Below are positions 60,214 through 64,000 of a stretch of DNA of 64,000 nt, one piece after another. How positions within the stretch are numbered: the stretch's first letter is position 1; every line of letters starts with the position of its first letter. This DNA comes from Methylovirgula sp. 4M-Z18 (GTDB taxonomy: Bacteria; Pseudomonadota; Alphaproteobacteria; Rhizobiales; Beijerinckiaceae): positions 2,580,874 through 2,644,873 of the forward strand of contig NZ_CP149574.1 of assembly GCF_037890675.1 (NCBI RefSeq). Reading direction: 5' to 3'. The notes under the pieces were generated by a model. It ran no database searches. It worked only from the letters and a program-made list of their open reading frames with translations, and was not told where the DNA came from. The position numbers and the translations under genes are program-made.

Positions 60214-60786
60214 TTAGTGTGGGTTACCCTTATTGAAGAAGGCTTGCGCCCGTTGCAGCGGAATATAGACGATGAAATTGTCTCGATCGTCCGCGCTAGC
60301 TGCAAAGATCGCCTTCACTTTAAAGAATTTGAGGTGCGGCACTATGCCGAAGGGGGTTTGCGCGCCATTGGCGATGAGTAGGGATACAGTTCCGCCAATT
60401 CCGATGCCCAGTTTTGTGGCCATGTTCTTGCCCAGCAAAATGGAATCATCCTGATCAAATCCGTCCAGGCTGCCGGCAACGACATGGCCTTCGATCTCGG
60501 GCAGGCGCTTGATATCCTCTTCGCGGATGCCACGCACCAGTGCGCCCGCCTGCGCGCCGGAGGGCGAGCTGATACCGGCGGGATCTTCTGTAAATCGCGC
60601 GTCGGAAGTATCAACACGCGTGATCATGTCGTCATAAATCTTACCAATCTGGAAGGTGCCCACGGCAGCCGCCGGCCCAGCACTGAGAATCATCGCGCCA
60701 GCGGCAACACTGGCAATCGAGACGCCCGCCAATACGGACCATTTGGCGCCTTCATAGGGTGTCGGACTGATTTTGACATTGGCCAT
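60214..60786 (-). CDS. Truncated LolC paralogue: one membrane segment plus partial periplasmic domain
   Basis: A 190-residue protein directly upstream of lolC. Its first 15 residues match LolC at 13 positions. Residues 16-45 form a shortened first helix ending in small residues (AGPAAAVG). Residues 68-188 match LolC 115-235 at about 85 of 121 positions by eye. The frame then stops after AQAFFNKGN, removing the rest of the periplasmic domain and all FtsX helices. The sequence around the start (GGCCATGAATCTTGG on the plus strand) is also shared. It may be a decaying duplicate or an anchored or secreted domain. Confidence 0.75.
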   Translation of the reverse strand: MANVKISPTPYEGAKWSVLAGVSIASVAAGAMILSAGPAAAVGTFQIGKIYDDMITRVDTSDARFTEDPAGISSPSGAQAGALVRGIREEDIKRLPEIEGHVVAGSLDGFDQDDSILLGKNMATKLGIGIGGTVSLLIANGAQTPFGIVPHLKFFKVKAIFAASADDRDNFIVYIPLQRAQAFFNKGNPH

Positions 60787-60818
60787 GAATCTTGGGCGCC
60801 TCGGAAACGAAGGGATAA

Positions 60819-60890
60819 GAATGGACCGCGGCCTTCCGGGCCGCCGAACGCAGCGCTACATCATGCGGCCCGGAAGGCCGCGGTCCATTC
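60819..60890. repeat. Perfect 26-bp hairpin between proS and the lolC paralogue
   Basis: Arms 60819-60844 and 60865-60890 are exact complements (starting GAATGGACCGCGGCC) with a 20-base loop. On the plus strand the hairpin is followed by CTCCTTTTTG; on the minus strand, the direction of both flanking genes, there is no T-tract. It may separate proS from the lol transcript or act in processing. Confidence 0.7.
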
Positions 60891-60905
60891 CTCCTTTTTG
60901 TCAAC

Positions 60906-62228
60906 TCACGCCGTCAGGCGTGCCACCACCTCATCGGGGCTCAGCAATTCGCGCGCCCCGGTGCGGCGGTTCTTCAGCTCGACCTTGCCCTCGGCCAGGC
61001 CTTTCGGCCCGATCACGATTTGCGCCGGCACGCCGATCAAATCGAGGGTCGCGAATTTCGCCCCCGGCCGCTCGTCGCGGTCGTCGAGAAGCACGTCTTT
61101 CCCGGCTTTTGTGAGGCGGTCATAAAGATCGGCACAGACCTTGTCGGTCGCGGCGTCTCCCGGCTTCAGATTGGCGATGCCAACATTGAAAGGTGCGATC
61201 GCGTCGGGCCAGATGATGCCGTTCTCGTCATGGCTCGCCTCGATGATCGCCGCGACCAGACGCGACGGGCCGATACCGTAAGAGCCCATCTGCACGGGCA
61301 CTTCCTTGCCGTCCGGCCCATTCACTACGGCGCCCATCGGCGCGGAATATTTGGTGCCGAAATAGAAGATATGGCCGACCTCGATGCCGCGCGCTGAAAC
61401 CTTGGCGTCCTCAGGCAGGGCATTGAAGGCCGCTTCATCATGCTTTTCCGAGGTCGCGGCATAGAGTGAAGTCCATTTGTCGACGACGGCCTGGCATTCC
61501 TCTTTCGAATCGAAATTCACGTCGGCCGGCGGCGGGGCGAAGGTCAGATAATCCTTGTGGCAAAACACCTCGCTCTCGCCGGTCGAGGCGAGAATGATGA
61601 ATTCGTGGCTCAGATCGCCGCCGATCGGGCCGGTATCGGCCACCATCGGGATGGCGATGAGGCCGAGCCGTGCGAAAGTGCGCAAATAAGCCACGAACAT
61701 CTTATTATAAGAGTGCTTGGCGCCGGCATAATCGAGATCGAAGGAATAGGCGTCCTTCATCAGGAATTCGCGCGAGCGCATCACGCCGAAGCGCGGCCGC
61801 ACTTCGTCGCGGAATTTCCACTGGATATGATAGAGATTGAGCGGCAGATCCTTATAGGAGCGGATCGCCGAGCGGAAAATATCGGTGATCATCTCCTCAT
61901 TGGTCGGCCCATAGAGCATTTCGCGCTCATGCCGGTCTTTGATGCGCAGCATTTCCTTGCCGTAATCGTCGTAGCGGCCCGACTCGCGCCACAGGTCGGC
62001 GGACTGGATCGTCGGCATCAACACTTCGATCGCGCCGGAGCGATTCTGTTCCTCACGCACCACTTGGGCAATCTTCTGCAGGACGCGCAGACCCATCGGC
62101 AACCAGGCATAGATGCCGGCCGATTCTTGTTTGATCATGCCGGCGCGCAGCATCAAGCGATGCGAAACAATCTCCGCCTCCTTGGGCGTTTCGCGCAAGA
62201 TGGGCAGGAAGTACCTGGAAAGACGCAT
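60906..62228 (-). CDS. proS: Prolyl-tRNA synthetase, short alphaproteobacterial type
   Basis: Charges tRNA-Pro. The 440-residue class II synthetase has motif 2 [26 protein letters not shown], the [13 protein letters not shown] segment, motif 3 [16 protein letters not shown] (about 325-340) and a C-terminal anticodon-binding domain (about 345-435). It lacks the full editing insertion of about 180 residues found in E. coli ProS, as is usual in alphaproteobacteria, where editing is done in trans. ATG 62228 matches the family start ([13 protein letters not shown]); upstream frame to 62306 is not used. Confidence 0.95.
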   Translation of the reverse strand: MRLSRYFLPILRETPKEAEIVSHRLMLRAGMIKQESAGIYAWLPMGLRVLQKIAQVVREEQNRSGAIEVLMPTIQSADLWRESGRYDDYGKEMLRIKDRHEREMLYGPTNEEMITDIFRSAIRSYKDLPLNLYHIQWKFRDEVRPRFGVMRSREFLMKDAYSFDLDYAGAKHSYNKMFVAYLRTFARLGLIAIPMVADTGPIGGDLSHEFIILASTGESEVFCHKDYLTFAPPPADVNFDSKEECQAVVDKWTSLYAATSEKHDEAAFNALPEDAKVSARGIEVGHIFYFGTKYSAPMGAVVNGPDGKEVPVQMGSYGIGPSRLVAAIIEASHDENGIIWPDAIAPFNVGIANLKPGDAATDKVCADLYDRLTKAGKDVLLDDRDERPGAKFATLDLIGVPAQIVIGPKGLAEGKVELKNRRTGARELLSPDEVVARLTA

Positions 62229-62828
62229 GAAATCCGGACCTTTGACGATGATAAAGAGCAACTGATCGGACAATGGCGTCCGGACAATCGGGACGCCACC
62301 TGCCAATTACGGACCAAACAAGCCGAATGCACGTCAAAAGACAAGCTTCGTTCGTAAGATAAAACCATTCCTGCAAGCACGGTCGCATATTTCCCGCCCA
62401 TCCGCACGCCGCAGCGGTCACGTCCTGCTGCGGATCGGCGGAAGCCAGGAATTGTACGGCACTAAACTATTGTGCGACGCAAAATAATTGTGACGCCCTA
62501 GCCGCTTGAAATCGCTTCGGATGGGGTTGACCCGGTGTTGCAAGACTCACACACAGCCGCTTTAGCTATGCGTTTTTAATATTTTTTTGACAGGACACGG
62601 CGCGGAAATGATCACTTCTTTGCCAAACTTGCACCATAATTGGCCGAAGCGGGTAAAAAACTTTCAAAACCCTTACCTTTGACTGGATATGATATGCGAA
62701 TTTCACATATCTAGCATCACGTCTTAACACTGGTATGCCGCACTGCAACAAACTATATCCTGCACATCAAACGAATTCATCGGCTTCGCAGCGACGCTGA
62801 AGCCGAAAAAGCCAGAAAGATTAGACCC
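62229..62828. promoter_or_regulatory. Intergenic region proS / first DUF1127 gene
   Basis: 600 bp with no supportable protein gene of normal size. The proS promoter should lie in the first 200 bases. From about 62465 the sequence is AT-rich and resembles the region upstream of the second DUF1127 gene about 1 kb away (for example GTGCGACGCAAAATAATT near 62469 against GTGCGACGCACAAAATTA near 63471). A TTGACA hexamer is at 62587-62592 without a matching -10. Confidence 0.5.
62726..62758 (+). promoter_or_regulatory. Conserved 33-bp leader element, copy 1
   Basis: Thirty of 33 bases match the element upstream of the second DUF1127 gene. It runs from AACACTGGTATGCCG to CTATAT and lies 70 bases before the DUF1127 start. 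CTATAT at its end could be a -10 box, with no good sigma70 -35 at the usual distance. The element could instead be a regulator site or a short leader reading frame beginning at ATG 62735. Confidence 0.55.
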
Positions 62829-62996
62829 ATGACCTTCAAGACCATCGCCTCCAAGATCAACCAGTGGCGCCGGTATCGTGTTTCGGTTCGCGCCCTGTCG
62901 AACCTGACCGATCGCGAACTTGCCGACCTCGGCATCGTCCGCAGCGACATCGAGTTCGTGTCCCGCAAAGCGGTCCGTACCCGCTTCGCCGGCTAA
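62829..62996 (+). CDS. DUF1127 protein, copy 1
   Basis: A 55-residue basic protein with the DUF1127 pattern: WRRYRVSVRAL, LTDRELADLGIVRSDI and an Arg-rich C-terminus. Short DUF1127 proteins in alphaproteobacteria act in stress, C1 or phosphate responses, and the Rhodobacter example CcaF1 binds RNA and affects sRNA maturation. This copy is 36 of 55 identical by eye to the second copy. No clear Shine-Dalgarno is seen before ATG 62829 (AGAAAG at 62815-62820 is the best). A two-hairpin RNA candidate follows the stop at once. Confidence 0.88.
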   Translation: MTFKTIASKINQWRRYRVSVRALSNLTDRELADLGIVRSDIEFVSRKAVRTRFAG

Positions 62997-63004
62997 CAAG
63001 TTTA

Positions 63005-63085
63005 CATGGGGCTGGCTTCTCCCCTCCCTCCCTGCCACCCCATGATATGAGCGCCTGCTGGTCCTCCCCCAGCAGGCGCTTTTTT
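63005..63085 (+). ncRNA. Candidate cuckoo-like sRNA or structured 3' UTR with CU-rich loops
   Basis: Two hairpins start nine bases after the DUF1127 stop. The first pairs CATGGGG (63005-63011) and GGC (63014-63016) with GCC (63034-63036) and CCCCATG (63038-63044), leaving a loop of TTCTCCCCTCCCTCCCT. The second pairs AGCGCCTGCTGG with CCAGCAGGCGCT around loop TCCTCCC and is followed by TTTTT. The Rhodobacter CcsR/cuckoo RNAs have the same location (downstream of DUF1127 gene ccaF1) and the same layout, with CUCCUCCC in the loops. Confidence 0.6.
63050..63085 (+). terminator. Rho-independent terminator of DUF1127 copy 1
   Basis: A perfect 12-bp GC-rich stem (63050-63061 with 63069-63080), seven-base loop and TTTTTT tract. 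It ends the DUF1127 transcript and would form the 3' end of the candidate sRNA. Confidence 0.9.
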
Positions 63086-63827
63086 ATGGCAGACACGTTC
63101 GAAGCGGATTTCAGGTCGACTCCCTCCGGCAACCAAGGTCGCCCTCTCACCAACGAGTCGCGATGCCATGACCGCCAACACCAGTTCCGTCGCAAAATTC
63201 GACGCCAGCCGCGCCGGCCCATGTGAAACGCAAAGCCGCGTCGCACTTACCGGCTACGACGCCTGTCATGAACTGGGTACCTGGATGACGACTCAGCAAT
63301 AGCAACGGCCTCGGGAGAGGCGCTCGCCGACTTCCTGGCCCCGGCGCGCCTCGAGGCACTCTCGCGCCCGTTCTCCATTCTATTTTTGGGCGCCTAAATC
63401 ACGGCCCGGCGACAGAGGCCAGATCCCCACAACCGCGGCCCCATCTCAGTAGACCCCAGCAACAGATAATGGTGCGACGCACAAAATTACCCAAACTCAT
63501 GTCGTAGAATGGCCTATTCAAAATTTAATCGGCAATCGAAAAAATACAGGCCCTTCCGTCAAGCCATGCAAATTAATCGCCAAAAATGATACCACCGGCT
63601 CAAGTTCTGATCTATTTTTTCATATTTGCGTCATAATCGAGCAAGATACGCGAATTTATGAGCAAATCCTTAACTCGCTAGGCTTATGCTATGAAAATTA
63701 TGCATATCACGACTCACAACTAAACACTGGTATGCCGCACCGCAGCAATCTATATAGAGCTCACCCAACGAACAGAAACGGTTCGCGGCCAAAGATGAAA
63801 CCCGAACCAACCTGAAGGATGAAAACA
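63086..63827. other. Intergenic region between the two DUF1127 genes
   Basis: 742 bp. The first 330 bases are GC-rich and contain only weak short frames (for example 63168-63302). From about 63470 the sequence is AT-rich and parallels the region upstream of the first DUF1127 gene, so it probably carries the second gene's promoter and regulatory sites. Confidence 0.45.
63723..63755 (+). promoter_or_regulatory. Conserved 33-bp leader element, copy 2
   Basis: This copy differs from copy 1 at three of 33 bases and lies 72 bases before the second DUF1127 start, almost the same distance as copy 1. Sequence between the element and the start is much less similar, so the element itself appears to be under constraint. 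Confidence 0.55.
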
Positions 63828-63995
63828 ATGACTCTGAAGAACCTCACCTCGAAGATTTCCCAGTGGCGCCGCTATCGCGTCTCGGTACGCGAACTGTCCC
63901 GCCTTTCGGACCGCGAACTGTCCGACCTCGGCCTCGGCCGCAGCGACATCCAGACGGTTGCCCGTCAGGCAGCACGCGCTCGCTTCGAAGCGTAA
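63828..63995 (+). CDS. DUF1127 protein, copy 2
   Basis: A 55-residue basic protein, tandem paralogue of the gene 1 kb upstream. It shares QWRRYRVSVR and the SDRELSDLGLGRSDI core and differs mainly in the C-terminal third. Arg content is high (about one residue in five), consistent with nucleic-acid binding reported for some DUF1127 proteins. AAGGA at 63815-63819 is a reasonable ribosome-binding site before ATG 63828. Its 3' flank, where a second sRNA might lie, is outside the window. Confidence 0.88.
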   Translation: MTLKNLTSKISQWRRYRVSVRELSRLSDRELSDLGLGRSDIQTVARQAARARFEA

Positions 63996-64000
63996 TTAAG

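Noticed and set aside
63168-63302. 44-codon frame between the DUF1127 genes
   Set aside because: No good ribosome-binding site, no recognisable feature, and the sequence lies in an otherwise non-coding GC-rich block.
1-64000. tRNA or rRNA genes
   Set aside because: I looked for T-arm and anticodon-arm patterns in the intergenic regions and saw none; a covariance search would be decisive.
1-64000. CRISPR array, insertion sequence, prophage or integrase
   Set aside because: No regularly spaced direct repeats, transposase motifs or phage genes appear; the repeats present are short palindromes.

Overview
The window reads as chromosomal DNA of an alphaproteobacterium, most likely of the order Hyphomicrobiales (Rhizobiales). 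I base this on the high-GC wobble positions, the mfd / sdhE / recG / lolD-lolC / proS neighbourhood, a short-type ProS, IalB-family and DUF1127 proteins, and dispersed CCTTCTCCC...GGGAGAAGG palindromes. Genus cannot be fixed from the sequence alone. No tRNA, rRNA, CRISPR array, insertion sequence or phage gene was found.

Positions 1-17230 form a purine-degradation island. It holds an 8-oxoguanine deaminase (cut by the left edge), guanine deaminase with a divergent LysR regulator, allA, allE and an allantoinase/OHCU-decarboxylase fusion on the minus strand, then uraH and xdhABC, then gcl-hyi-glxR-ttuD on the plus strand. Read as a pathway, guanine, 8-oxoguanine and xanthine go to urate, then through hydroxyisourate, OHCU, allantoin and ureidoglycine/ureidoglycolate to glyoxylate, which is carboligated and reduced to glycerate and phosphorylated. 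Urate oxidase and allantoate amidohydrolase are not in view.

Positions 17300-27000 hold a patatin-like lipase, an arylamine N-acetyltransferase, and a sugar-acid module: uxuA, a GntR/FCD regulator, an idnD-like dehydrogenase, an MFS transporter, an enolase-superfamily dehydratase, and a CoA-transferase-fold racemase. A palindromic candidate operator lies between uxuA and the regulator.

Positions 27000-41000 are accessory. There is an AaeB/AaeX/AaeA-like efflux operon, mtnA with a nucleoside hydrolase, a double ABC-2 permease bracketed by two HlyD proteins but with no ATPase, an MscS channel with a cyclic-nucleotide-binding-like domain, an AT-rich frameshifted small gene, and an AraC regulator.

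Positions 41000-51850 are mixed: an SDR with an orphan ChrR-like protein, cysK-alaX, a membrane protein, sseA, a CoA-lyase-family protein, hspQ, ialB and an orphan peptide-binding protein. Two very small genes, a 35-residue membrane peptide and a 43-residue lipoprotein, also lie here. Positions 51900-62230 are housekeeping (mfd, sdhE, recG, lolD, lolC, proS) plus a shortened second copy of lolC.

The last 1.8 kb holds two 55-residue DUF1127 genes with duplicated upstream regions. Immediately 3' of the first is a two-hairpin RNA candidate with CU-rich, anti-Shine-Dalgarno-like loops, resembling the cuckoo/CcsR sRNAs known beside DUF1127 genes in Rhodobacter. This and the shortened lolC copy are the most interesting items.
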